From NCBI RefSeq assembly GCF_902833645.1, contig NZ_CADFGE010000020.1, positions 62,001-126,000 of the forward strand: 64,000 nucleotides of DNA. Direction: 5' to 3'. Below the pieces are notes generated by a model. That model was not told the origin of the DNA. It did not search any database and saw only the letters and a list, made by a program, of their open reading frames with translations. This stretch comes from Paraburkholderia fungorum. GTDB lineage: Bacteria; Pseudomonadota; Gammaproteobacteria; Burkholderiales; Burkholderiaceae. Below are positions 34,464-41,960 of this stretch, one piece after another. Every line of letters starts with the position of its first letter. The stretch's first letter is position 1. Both the position numbers and the translations under genes were made by a program.

Positions 34464-35189
34464 TTACGGAATCAGATGAATCACGTGCTGGAAGACGAGG
34501 TGCAATTGCGCAAACAGCGCGGGCACGCTCAACACCACCGCCAGAGAAAGCACCAGCGCCTTGACGGTGCGCGCCGTCGCAAACGGGTTGAGGCGCTTCG
34601 CGTGGCGCGACATCAGTCCGAACGCGATGTCCACCATCAGCACGAGACCGAGCAGCGGGCTTGCGAGCCGCACGCCGTCGATAAACGTGTCCGTGATATT
34701 GCGTAGCGCGAGTTGCCGGAAGACGTCGACCAGATCGGTGCGCCAGCGTCCCGGTGGCCATAACACCCAGGCGTCGGCAAAAAAGCCGAACAGCAACGGC
34801 AAGCCGGGCCCGGTGAAGAGCGTCAACGCGGCGAACTGCAGGAACAATGTTTCGAACAGCGCCGCGTCCTGCTGGAAGTTCGGGTCGTACATCGCGGCGC
34901 TCGCGTAGCCGCCCTGCTGGTCGAGAATCGCGCCGGCGGCGGCGGCGGCATGAAAAATCGTGCTGAGCAGCAAGCCCAGCGCGATGCCGGTGGCCACCTC
35001 GAGACCGGCGCCCGCCAGCAGATGCGGCGGCCAGCCGACCTGCTGCGGCAGCATGGCGAGCGCCAGCAGCACCGGCAGGCGCAGCGCGATACCCAGCGAG
35101 CCGCTCTGCCCGAATGGAATCAGAAAGAGCGCCACGGCGGGGCGGATCGCGCAGAAGGCGAAGCCCTCCAGATAGTCGACGTGGTTCAT
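34464..35189 (-). CDS. sctT: Type III secretion export gate protein SctT
   Basis: A 241-residue protein from ATG at 35189 (MNHVDYLEGFAFCAIRPAVA); the frame continues upstream through sctS without coding sense. It has six hydrophobic helices and the family block DQQGGYASAAMYDPNFQQDA followed by ALFETLFLQF. SctT forms the export gate with SctR and SctS in the inner membrane. It begins 2 bp after sctS and ends 15 bp before sctU. Length is slightly short of the 260 residues usual for HrcT but all conserved parts are present. Confidence 0.93.
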   Translation of the reverse strand: MNHVDYLEGFAFCAIRPAVALFLIPFGQSGSLGIALRLPVLLALAMLPQQVGWPPHLLAGAGLEVATGIALGLLLSTIFHAAAAAGAILDQQGGYASAAMYDPNFQQDAALFETLFLQFAALTLFTGPGLPLLFGFFADAWVLWPPGRWRTDLVDVFRQLALRNITDTFIDGVRLASPLLGLVLMVDIAFGLMSRHAKRLNPFATARTVKALVLSLAVVLSVPALFAQLHLVFQHVIHLIP

Positions 35190-35191
35190 GT

Positions 35192-35467
35192 TCAGTGCAG
35201 GCGCCCCGCCGCGATGAACGTGAAGACGTGCGCGAGAAAACGCGCCAGTTCGCGACTGGCCCACGGTCCGGTGAGCATCAGCACGAAGCCCACGCAGATG
35301 ATCTTCACGCCGTACGGCAGGCTCTGATCCTGAACCTGCGTGATCGATTGCAGGAGGCCGATCACGAGACCCACGGCAGTGGCGACCGCGAGCGCCGGCA
35401 AGGAGAGCCAGAACACCAGTAGCAACGCGTCGCTGGACAAGGTGGCGAGAGTCGGCACGCTGCTCAT
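35192..35467 (-). CDS. sctS: Type III secretion export gate protein SctS
   Basis: A 91-residue protein with two membrane helices (ALLLVFWLSLPALAVATAVG, GVKIICVGFVLMLTGPW) and the conserved GLLQSITQVQDQSLPYGVK between them. This is the standard HrcS/FliQ layout, and length is normal. The start overlaps the sctR stop by 4 bp (ATGA). It should form a ring of four subunits around the SctR5T1 core. Confidence 0.95.
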   Translation of the reverse strand: MSSVPTLATLSSDALLLVFWLSLPALAVATAVGLVIGLLQSITQVQDQSLPYGVKIICVGFVLMLTGPWASRELARFLAHVFTFIAAGRLH

Positions 35468-36114
35468 TTGGCGTAGCCGACAATGAGGCCGTGCATCAGC
35501 CTGGACATGCCCGATACCGATACGAAGACGAACAGCTTCAACGGAATCGATACCGTGCTCGGCGACAGCATCATCATGCCCATCGCCGTCAGTACGTTGG
35601 CCACCACGAGATCCACTACCAGGAACGCGATATACAGCAGGAAACCCGCTTCGAAGCCGCTTGAAATCTCGCTGATCAGAAACGCGGGAATCAGAAGCGG
35701 CATATCGGTTTCGCGCGCGTCGCGGGCGGGGTCGATCCGCTTCGCGGCCGTGACGAGAAACTGCCGCTCGGCGGGGCGCGAATGCTTCATCATGAAATCG
35801 CCAAGCGGGCCGCGCACCGCCTGCAGCAACTCGGCGGGGCGCGGCAGGGCGCCGGTGCTTTCAGCGCCCTGCCCGTCGTCGAGAGCCGACTGGATGGCGG
35901 CAATCGTCGGCGCCATCACGACCAGCGTCGCCGCGAGCGCGAGGCCCGAGATCACGAGATTGCTCGGCGCCTGCTGCACACCGAGCGCGGAACGCAGCAA
36001 GGTCAGAACGATGCTGAACTTCGTGAACGAGGTGGTCATCACGACCGCGAGCGGTAGCAGGCCCATCATGAAAAACAGACTGACGACCTGCAACTGGTCG
36101 AGTTGGGCGATCAT
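35464..36114 (-). CDS. sctR: Type III secretion export gate protein SctR
   Basis: A 216-residue protein from ATG at 36114, overlapping the sctQ stop by 4 bp. It has the HrcR/FliP signatures SFTKFSIVLTLLRSALGVQQ, MPLLIPAFLISEISSGFEAG and GMMMLSPSTVSIPLKLFVFV. Four membrane helices flank a short periplasmic loop. Five copies make the core of the export channel. Complete and typical. Confidence 0.96.
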   Translation of the reverse strand: MIAQLDQLQVVSLFFMMGLLPLAVVMTTSFTKFSIVLTLLRSALGVQQAPSNLVISGLALAATLVVMAPTIAAIQSALDDGQGAESTGALPRPAELLQAVRGPLGDFMMKHSRPAERQFLVTAAKRIDPARDARETDMPLLIPAFLISEISSGFEAGFLLYIAFLVVDLVVANVLTAMGMMMLSPSTVSIPLKLFVFVSVSGMSRLMHGLIVGYAK

Positions 36115-37082
36115 GCCGGCAGATCTCCGTGCGTCAATCGCGTGACGCGCACGCCGAGCGATCCCTCGATATCGATCAGTTCGCCACGCGCGAACGGAAT
36201 CCCTTGACATAGCAACGTTACCTTCCGTTCGCGCGTCGGCAAGCGAAATGCGACGATCGATCCCTCGCGCAAATGCGCCAGTTCGGCAACCGACAACGAC
36301 AGCGTGCCGAGCACGGCGTCGAACGGAAAAGTCAGGGCGTCGATGGGCAGCAGTTCGCTGCTCACTTCGAGGGGTGTTGCGGCTTCGGTCAAGACTTGGT
36401 CAATCATGGTGTGCTCCTCAGTAAACTTCAACAAAACCCTGCCCGTACCCATTCGCATAGGCACACGCAGGCAACAGGAATGACGGTCGAATAGCAGTGC
36501 GTCGCCCACTGCGATCTTGCGCAGGCGCGGCAGCGTTAAAGACGGACCGCTCACGCAAACAGGCAGGCGCACGTGAAGACGTGCGAGCAGCGCCTCGCGG
36601 CCGACCGGGGGCGGCGGCCGCTGGCGCAGCCAGGCGTCGACGGCCGGACTGCGAAACGAAAAATGTGCTGTGCGACCGCTCGCGGTGTGCGTCACGGCGA
36701 CGCCGTAGGCGCCGGTCGGCGCGAGCGCATCGAAGGCAACACCGTTCACATCGAAGGTGAAACCAAACAGACCTTCGAGCGCACACAGCCAGTCGCTCAG
36801 GGCGTCGGTGATATGCGTGAGGGCCGCGTCGCCGCGCGCGCCGAGCACCGGCGTGGCGAGTTCGGGCAGCAGCGCGCCGGCGTCGCACGCCACGCTGAAC
36901 GGCGATTGCGCGGCAACGCCCGAGAGCAACAGCGGATAGCGCTCGCGGCACGCTTCGAATTGCAGCGTGAAGCGCCGCGCGCCGACCTGCACCGCGAGCG
37001 GGAAACCAAAATGCCGGATCGCCAGGTTGTGGCGCTCCACGTCCTCCAGCGCGAGCGTCTCCATGTCGGGCCAGAGCGTCAT
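36111..37082 (-). CDS. sctQ: Type III secretion sorting platform protein SctQ
   Basis: A 323-residue protein from ATG at 37082. The C-terminal SpoA domain is clear (LPIDALTFPFDAVLGTLSLS, GSIVAFRLPTRERKVTLL, GELIDIEGSLGVRVTRL). The N-terminal two thirds are variable, as in HrcQ proteins. SctQ forms the cytoplasmic pods that collect substrates. In the order of this operon it follows sctL and precedes sctR, with 4-bp overlaps on both sides. No internal start giving a separate SpoA-only product was evident beyond the Met in EEHTMIDQVL, which could serve as one. Confidence 0.88.
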   Translation of the reverse strand: MTLWPDMETLALEDVERHNLAIRHFGFPLAVQVGARRFTLQFEACRERYPLLLSGVAAQSPFSVACDAGALLPELATPVLGARGDAALTHITDALSDWLCALEGLFGFTFDVNGVAFDALAPTGAYGVAVTHTASGRTAHFSFRSPAVDAWLRQRPPPPVGREALLARLHVRLPVCVSGPSLTLPRLRKIAVGDALLFDRHSCCLRVPMRMGTGRVLLKFTEEHTMIDQVLTEAATPLEVSSELLPIDALTFPFDAVLGTLSLSVAELAHLREGSIVAFRLPTRERKVTLLCQGIPFARGELIDIEGSLGVRVTRLTHGDLPA

Positions 37083-37927
37083 GCCGCCTCCCGGATATAC
37101 GGGCGACGCACGATGCGCACGACGTTCGGCGGCAGGGCCGGCGGCAACGGTGGCAGAGACGGTGGCAACGGTGGCGAAGGCGGCGGCGGCGAAGGCGAAG
37201 GCGAAGGCGGCGGCGGCGCGATCGTCACGGGCGCCGACAAGGCGGTCAACGCGTCGCGCACGCCGTGCTCGATCGCCGCCAGCGTCGTGCGGCCGGCCCG
37301 ATCCGGGAAGTCGTATTGGTGCAGCATCGCAGCCACGCCGTCGCGCATGCCCTGCTCCAGCGCGCGCAACTGCAACTTGAGGCCGCCGTCGATCACGCCC
37401 GCCTCTGTTTCGATCACGCATGAGTGTGCCGGCAGACCCGCATCGGCAAGCACTGTGCATAGCGGCGCGCCCAGTTCGCGTTCAACCGTGCCGATCAGTT
37501 GCTTCGCCTCGTCGAACACCTGAGGGGCGACGCGCACCGAGACCAGCCGCTGTGATTGCGCAACGATGACCGAGCGGCGCAACTGATTCGCGAGCGCCGC
37601 CGAGGGCGGCAATTCGCCCACGATGTCCGTCACGGCCTCGAGCACCATGCGCATGAGCCGCTCCTCGAGACGATGCGCCGCGTACGCCGCCGCAGCCGTG
37701 CGCGCGACCTGCTCGCGCAACGCGGCGGCGACGCCGGACGCGTGCCCGCGCCGCCACGCCCGCCGCTTGAGCTCACGGGCGAGCGTCACGAGCCGACTGC
37801 GCTCGCGGGCGGTTTCAGCAGCGCGCTCCGCCTCGACGGCGCGCAAGCCATCGAGCGACAGCTGCTCACGTATGCTCAGATGCCCGTCGCATTCAATTCG
37901 CCACGGGCCAATTCGGCAGATCAGCAT
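37079..37927 (-). CDS. sctL: Type III secretion ATPase regulator SctL (HrpB5-like) with a proline-rich tail
   Basis: A 282-residue protein from ATG at 37927 (MLICRIGPWRIECDGHLSI). A long charged helix (residues 30-75) leads into the YscL/FliH-type domain, with VLADAGLPAHSCVIETEAG and the conserved GVIDGGLKLQLRAL. SctL tethers and restrains the ATPase. The last 45 residues are a tract of Pro with Ser/Leu/Ala, encoded by short repeats, which is not usual for SctL proteins, followed by NVVRIVRRPYIREAA. The tail may be a spacer or interaction arm. Confidence 0.87.
   Translation of the reverse strand: MLICRIGPWRIECDGHLSIREQLSLDGLRAVEAERAAETARERSRLVTLARELKRRAWRRGHASGVAAALREQVARTAAAAYAAHRLEERLMRMVLEAVTDIVGELPPSAALANQLRRSVIVAQSQRLVSVRVAPQVFDEAKQLIGTVERELGAPLCTVLADAGLPAHSCVIETEAGVIDGGLKLQLRALEQGMRDGVAAMLHQYDFPDRAGRTTLAAIEHGVRDALTALSAPVTIAPPPPSPSPSPPPPSPPLPPSLPPLPPALPPNVVRIVRRPYIREAA
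37131..37218. repeat. GGCGAA/GGCGGC-type short repeats in sctL
   Basis: The plus strand shows runs of GGCGAAGGC and GGTGGCAAC units. They encode the Pro/Ser tract of SctL on the minus strand. Unit lengths are multiples of three, so slippage would lengthen or shorten the tail without a frameshift. Confidence 0.7.
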
Positions 37928-38496
37928 GGCTTGCCCTCCAACAGACGTCGCGCGGCGGCGACCAGCTCGCGCGCGTCGGCGGCGGTGAATTCGTGCACCT
38001 GGTAATGCGACGCGGCTTCTGAAATCCCGCGCGGCAACCTCAGGCTCCACCAGAACGCGTAGCGCGAATCTGCGGCAGCTTCGAGCGCCAATGCGAGGCC
38101 GACCGCCGTCATCTCGCGGCGGCTGAACAGCGGCGGCATGGGTTCGATCCGCAGATCGGCAACGGCCGCGCGTGGGTGACGCTGGATCGCGCCGAGCATG
38201 CGCGGCGCGACGCCCATCGCGAAGGCGGTGCGCGCCTGCGCGGCGACCACGCGGCGCAGCGAACGGGCGAACGCGAGCGCGGCAACGATGCGGCACAGGC
38301 GAGCGCACGCGGGACGCGGCCAGATCGGCAGCGCGGGCGGCACGTCGGAAAGCGCCACCTGAACCAATTGCGGGTAGCGGCCAAACAGCGCCGCATGTGC
38401 ATTGCGCGCGGCGCGTTCGTTGCGGATCGGACGGCCGTCCTCGAGCCAGCTGTGATGCGCCCAGTCCGCCGGCGCGCAGGTATAGGCGTGCTTCAT
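37921..38496 (-). CDS. sctK: Type III secretion protein SctK (HrpB4-like)
   Basis: A 191-residue protein from ATG at 38496 overlapping the sctJ stop (ATGA) and ending inside the sctL start. It is helical and Arg/Ala-rich with RACARLCRIVAALAFARSLR and GISEAASHYQVHEFTAADAR. HrpB4/SctK proteins are poorly conserved sorting-platform parts linking SctQ to SctD. The call rests on the sctJ-sctK-sctL order, which matches hrcJ-hrpB4-hrpB5 of Ralstonia-like systems, and on fitting size. Confidence 0.75.
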   Translation of the reverse strand: MKHAYTCAPADWAHHSWLEDGRPIRNERAARNAHAALFGRYPQLVQVALSDVPPALPIWPRPACARLCRIVAALAFARSLRRVVAAQARTAFAMGVAPRMLGAIQRHPRAAVADLRIEPMPPLFSRREMTAVGLALALEAAADSRYAFWWSLRLPRGISEAASHYQVHEFTAADARELVAAARRLLEGKPC

Positions 38497-39446
38497 GCGT
38501 CTTCTCCGGGATGCTCCGTCGGGCCGCCCGCTTCTCCTGCTTCTCCTGCTTCTCCTGCTTCTTTCGCTTCGCCGGCTGCGCGTGGCTTGTCGCCCGCCAT
38601 CGGCTCGCGGCGCCCGTCTGACGCGCCTGCCGGCTTGCGGCCGTCGCGCGGCTCGCGTTCGAACCGCGTGCGCAGACCCGAGCGCCATAGCCAGACCGAT
38701 CCCGACACCAGCAACACCAGCGCAGCCAGCGCACCGAGCACGGTGGTGGCACGCGACGGCATGCGCGCCCTGGCTTCGGTACAGGTCGTCACGCTGACCG
38801 CGCCTGCGGCGCTGGCCACATCGTTTCCGCCGGCGATGTCGTGATCGTTGTCGCAACCACCAGGAAAACTCAGCACCGGCGTGACCGGCACGAGCGTCAA
38901 GGCCACGCGCTCGGGCATCAGTCCCTCGACCCCACCCGCCACCAGCGCGCGAATCCGGTCACGCATCGGTTCAAGATTGGTGTCGCCCCGGTAGCGCATC
39001 ATCACGGAGGCCGACGGCAGCGTGTCGTGCGTCGGGTCCATCGGATCCTTCTCCGGCAGCACGATATGCACGCGCGCCAGCAACACGCCGTCCATCTTTT
39101 CGAGCGTTTCGGAGAGTTCCTGCGACAGGCCGAACACGTAGCGAATCCGGTCCTCCTCCGGACTTGAGATCAAACCCTGGCGGCTGAACAGGTCGCCGAG
39201 GTTGGCGTGGCCGCCGCGCGGCAGCGCATAAGCGCTCGCGAGTTCGGTGGCGACCACCGCGTCTGCGTCGTCGACGGAAATGTTCCAGCTCCGGTCGGCG
39301 TTGCGTTCCTTGTAGCCATTGATGCCGTGATGGCTCAACGCGGCGACGATCCGGTTCGCCTGGTCCTCGTCCAGGCCTTCGAATAGCGAGGTTCTGCAGC
39401 CGGCAAGGAGGAGCAGCATCGGCAGCAGGATCAGAACGCGGCGCAT
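38493..39446 (-). CDS. sctJ: Type III secretion inner-ring lipoprotein SctJ
   Basis: A 317-residue lipoprotein with signal RRVLILLPMLLLLAGC (Cys17). It has the YscJ/HrcJ block SLFEGLDEDQANRIVAALSH and the two ring-building domains with RVHIVLPEKDP and SASVMMRYRGDTN. A membrane helix lies near residues 230-250 (TTVLGALAALVLLVSGSVWL). The cytoplasmic tail is longer than usual and ends in Gly-Glu-Ala repeats (AGEAGEAGEAGG). The protein forms the 24-subunit inner-membrane ring with SctD. Confidence 0.94.
   Translation of the reverse strand: MRRVLILLPMLLLLAGCRTSLFEGLDEDQANRIVAALSHHGINGYKERNADRSWNISVDDADAVVATELASAYALPRGGHANLGDLFSRQGLISSPEEDRIRYVFGLSQELSETLEKMDGVLLARVHIVLPEKDPMDPTHDTLPSASVMMRYRGDTNLEPMRDRIRALVAGGVEGLMPERVALTLVPVTPVLSFPGGCDNDHDIAGGNDVASAAGAVSVTTCTEARARMPSRATTVLGALAALVLLVSGSVWLWRSGLRTRFEREPRDGRKPAGASDGRREPMAGDKPRAAGEAKEAGEAGEAGEAGGPTEHPGEDA
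38531..38566. repeat. Tandem 9-bp repeat in the sctJ tail
   Basis: Three exact copies of CTTCTCCTG (38531-38557) are followed by an imperfect fourth. They encode Gly-Glu-Ala-type repeats on the minus strand. Gain or loss of units keeps the frame. Confidence 0.8.
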
Positions 39447-39769
39447 CAGCTTCGCTGCGACAGCGTCTGGATCGCGCGACCGGCTTCGTCGGCGACGCGC
39501 ACCGTCATCTGCACTCGCACCGCGAACGCGCCCATGTCCGCCTGGAGACGCAACATGTCCGAGGTCGAAATGCGGCCGGAGTCGAGCTGCTCCATGTGCG
39601 TGTTCAGTTGCTGTGCCGACGCGTCCTGCGCGTCCTGGGCGCGCGCCAGCAGACGTTCGATCAGGGAGCCGTCGGCAGCCGCGTCAGCTGGCTGGCCGAT
39701 GGTCTGGGCGCCGACGGTGGACCAAGGATCGGCCGGCGGCGGCGCGGTAATAACAGGGGGTTGCAACAT
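39446..39769 (-). CDS. sctI: Type III secretion inner rod protein SctI (HrpB2-like)
   Basis: A 107-residue protein. The C-terminal helices (ISTSDMLRLQADMGAFAVRV, QMTVRVADEAGRAIQTLSQR) have the YscI/HrpB2 pattern, and the N-terminal half is Pro/Ala-rich. It should form the inner rod that joins the export gate to the needle. The stop overlaps the sctJ start by one base (TGATG). Position between the HrpB1-like gene and sctJ is exactly that of hrpB2. Confidence 0.85.
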   Translation of the reverse strand: MLQPPVITAPPPADPWSTVGAQTIGQPADAAADGSLIERLLARAQDAQDASAQQLNTHMEQLDSGRISTSDMLRLQADMGAFAVRVQMTVRVADEAGRAIQTLSQRS

Positions 39770-39770
39770 A

Positions 39771-40226
39771 TCAATGTCCGCTTCGGATAGTCAGTCGTTC
39801 ATTGGTGGATAGAAAGACCGCAGGGCTCGCGGTCTGGGTCGCGCTGGCGGCTCGCGCGTAGGGCACGCACTCGGGCAGACCGAGAAAGGCCGCCGCCATG
39901 GAACTGGCGCCGGGCTCGTCGGCTGTGACGCTCATCAACATCCGCACGCCGGCCGCGTAGCGCTGCTCGAGCACCAGACACACGCCGAGCCAGGCGCGCG
40001 CGAGCATGCTGGCGGGCGCGACGTCCATCGCCCGGCCAAACAACAGCGAGGCGCCGCGATAGTTGGCGCGGTCCAGTTCGACAAGACCAAGGCCGAGATA
40101 CGGAAAAGCGCGCTGCGGATACAGCAACGCCAGTCGCTCGAACAGATAGCGCGCCTCGTCGAAGCGTCGGTAGACGCGGGCGTAATGGCCGATCGAAATC
40201 AGCAGTTCCAGGGTATCGTCCTGCAT
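39771..40226 (-). CDS. TPR-like type III secretion protein (HrpB1/SctG-like)
   Basis: About 151 residues from ATG at 40226, 9 bases after GGAG; a GTG at 40247 is in frame. It contains TPR-type helix pairs (RRFDEARYLFERLALLYPQR, PYLGLGLVELDRANYRGASL). Both HrpB1 proteins and the SctG needle chaperones have this fold. The position just before the rod gene favours HrpB1, while the small needle-like gene just upstream would suit a chaperone for it. The two cannot be separated by eye. Confidence 0.65.
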   Translation of the reverse strand: MQDDTLELLISIGHYARVYRRFDEARYLFERLALLYPQRAFPYLGLGLVELDRANYRGASLLFGRAMDVAPASMLARAWLGVCLVLEQRYAAGVRMLMSVTADEPGASSMAAAFLGLPECVPYARAASATQTASPAVFLSTNERLTIRSGH

Positions 40227-40280
40227 CGATGAAGCTCCCGAAGACACCCGAAGGTGTCTCCGTCCGGTTAGGAAAAAACG

Positions 40281-40610
40281 TTAGTGGGAAGCGCGAGCGG
40301 TTTCCTTCTGCGCGTCAGTCAGGCCCTGGATACAGGACGTCGCGACGCTCTGGGTCGTGTTGACCGCGCCCATGGCCTGCTGCACTTTCATCATCGCGAC
40401 GTTCTGCTGTTTGTCGTCCGCGCCTTCGGCCTGTTGCAGCTTGTTGTCGAAGTCCTTGTTCTGCTTCTCGAGGATCTTCGCCAGCACTTCCGACACTTTC
40501 TGCGCGGAGATGCCGCCGGTCGCGCCGACCGTGGAACCGCCATCGCCGCCGCCAAAGCCGCCGAAGCCGTTGGCCCCGGTGTTCGGAGCTACTGTGTTGA
40601 CCTGATTCAT
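40281..40610 (-). CDS. Small helical secreted protein, candidate needle/pilus subunit (SctF-like)
   Basis: A 109-residue protein. A Gly/Asn-rich front (NTGANGFGGFGGGDGGSTVG) is followed by two helices (KVSEVLAKILEKQNKDFDNK, MMKVQQAMGAVNTTQSVATS). This matches the small, helical, Gln/Asn-rich character of type III needle or Hrp pilus subunits, and no other gene in the operon fits that part. A good AGGAAT site precedes the ATG. The gene overlaps the upstream small gene by 4 bp (ATGA). The single Cys near the C terminus is uncommon for a needle protein. Confidence 0.55.
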   Translation of the reverse strand: MNQVNTVAPNTGANGFGGFGGGDGGSTVGATGGISAQKVSEVLAKILEKQNKDFDNKLQQAEGADDKQQNVAMMKVQQAMGAVNTTQSVATSCIQGLTDAQKETARASH

Positions 40611-40885
40611 GATCTGGATTCCTTTCTGTTGTCACGCGCGTTTGTGAAGTTGGCACTTCGTTCCACCACTTGCCGAGCCGCGCGCAAACACTCGACAAGC
40701 AGAATCAGTTCTCTTTGCAGGGCCGGCGCCGCGCTTTGCAGCACCTGGCTCAGGGCGGCGATTTCGTCCGTCAGTTGCGCAACGATGGCCGCGCAACCCG
40801 CGCCGCCGCCTTCGGCGAGCCGCTGTTCCAGCAGCAGATCGGCGCAGGCGCCAAGGGTGCTTTTAACGGCAGTTTCTGGGGGCAT
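40607..40885 (-). CDS. Small helical protein in the T3SS operon, possible co-chaperone
   Basis: About 92 residues from ATG at 40885, inside the end of sctD (23-bp overlap). It is Ala/Leu/Glu-rich and fully helical (KSTLGACADLLLEQRLAEGG, AIVAQLTDEIAALSQVLQSA). Size and position directly before the needle-like gene suggest a YscE/YscG-type needle co-chaperone, but no motif proves it. The large overlap with sctD, and coupling to the next gene, support real translation. Confidence 0.55.
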   Translation of the reverse strand: MPPETAVKSTLGACADLLLEQRLAEGGGAGCAAIVAQLTDEIAALSQVLQSAAPALQRELILLVECLRAARQVVERSANFTNARDNRKESRS

Positions 40886-41960
40886 GGCTCGCCTCCATGA
40901 AAAATTCGTATACCGAACCATCGTCGTCGCGCGTCACTTCCGCGGCGCACGCCGAGATGCGTGTAATCCGGCCCACCGGCAGCCGCGCCCCGACGAAATA
41001 ACGCGTCCCTTGGGCGTCCGTGAGCCAGAGCGCATGTTTTCCAACCAGCAGATTCATGCCGAGCGCGTCGAGGGGCACCCGCACGCGGCCCGCGCCCGGC
41101 GCATGGCCTGGGAAGGCAAGGCCGCGCAAGCCGTTGATTTCGCCGCGCGCCAGCCGCTCGACGCGGCCGTAGTCCCACGATTCGGGCGACACGAAGCCAC
41201 GTCCATCGGGCAGCGTCACGCTGAACGCACCGGGTTCGGCGGCACGCACCTCGGCGCCGCGGTAATAGCGGGCGAGGAACTCCCGGACCGCGTCCTGCAA
41301 CTGGTCGAGCACGATCACCCGCATGACCGGCGCGCGTTGCCGCGACCACGCGCTCGCGCTCAGCGCGGCGAGATCGGTTTGCGTACGTACGTAGCCCTCG
41401 TAGACGAGCGCGCCGGACTTCGGATCGACATGGGTCTTGACGAGCCGAAAGGTCTCGCTGGTTCGAGATGAACGCGGCGGGTCCACCAGATGGTTCGACG
41501 CGAACCACGGAAGAAGCGCCAGCGCGCACGGCGTGGCGACCACGCAGGCCCTCAGGATCGGCGAAGCGTCCGACCAGCGTCTCGCCACGTAAGCGAGCGG
41601 CGCATGGCGCAGCAGATAGGCCCGCTCGGCGTCGCGCGCCATCGTCGTGGTGGGCGCATCGCGTCCGCTGAAACGGAATTTGACCGGCCCCGCCGAGAAC
41701 CACGCACCACGCCGCAACAGCACGCGACGCCCTGGCGCCAGGCTTCGCCCGAACACCGCGACGCCAGCCCGATGCGCGGTCAACGCGAGGCGCGCGTCCT
41801 GCAGCTGGACACTCAGATGGCGCGCGTGGACCCCTTCGTCGATCACCATCAGATCGGCCTCGCTGTTGCTGCCGATCTGCAGTAACCGACCCGGCTGCAG
41901 CACCACGCTCGCGCCGGTGTGCACGCCGTCCGTCACCTGGATTTGCGCATCAGCGGTCAC
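40863..41960 (-). CDS. sctD: Type III secretion inner-membrane ring protein SctD
   Basis: A 365-residue protein with a GTG start at 41960 behind GGGAGA. The N-terminal 105 residues are a degenerate FHA domain (SVVLQPGRLLQIGSNSEADL, MVIDEGVHARHLSVQL). A membrane helix follows near 135-152 (LRACVVATPCALALLPWF), then periplasmic ring domains (TSETFRLVKTHVDPKSGALV, MRVIVLDQLQDAVREFLARY). SctD links the sorting platform to the outer ring. It overlaps sctC by 11 bp. Confidence 0.88.
   Translation of the reverse strand: MTADAQIQVTDGVHTGASVVLQPGRLLQIGSNSEADLMVIDEGVHARHLSVQLQDARLALTAHRAGVAVFGRSLAPGRRVLLRRGAWFSAGPVKFRFSGRDAPTTTMARDAERAYLLRHAPLAYVARRWSDASPILRACVVATPCALALLPWFASNHLVDPPRSSRTSETFRLVKTHVDPKSGALVYEGYVRTQTDLAALSASAWSRQRAPVMRVIVLDQLQDAVREFLARYYRGAEVRAAEPGAFSVTLPDGRGFVSPESWDYGRVERLARGEINGLRGLAFPGHAPGAGRVRVPLDALGMNLLVGKHALWLTDAQGTRYFVGARLPVGRITRISACAAEVTRDDDGSVYEFFMEASHAPRNCR

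Noticed and set aside
38531..38566. CRISPR-like short repeats
   Set aside because: Units are 9 bp, without spacers, and lie inside sctJ; a coding microsatellite, not an array.
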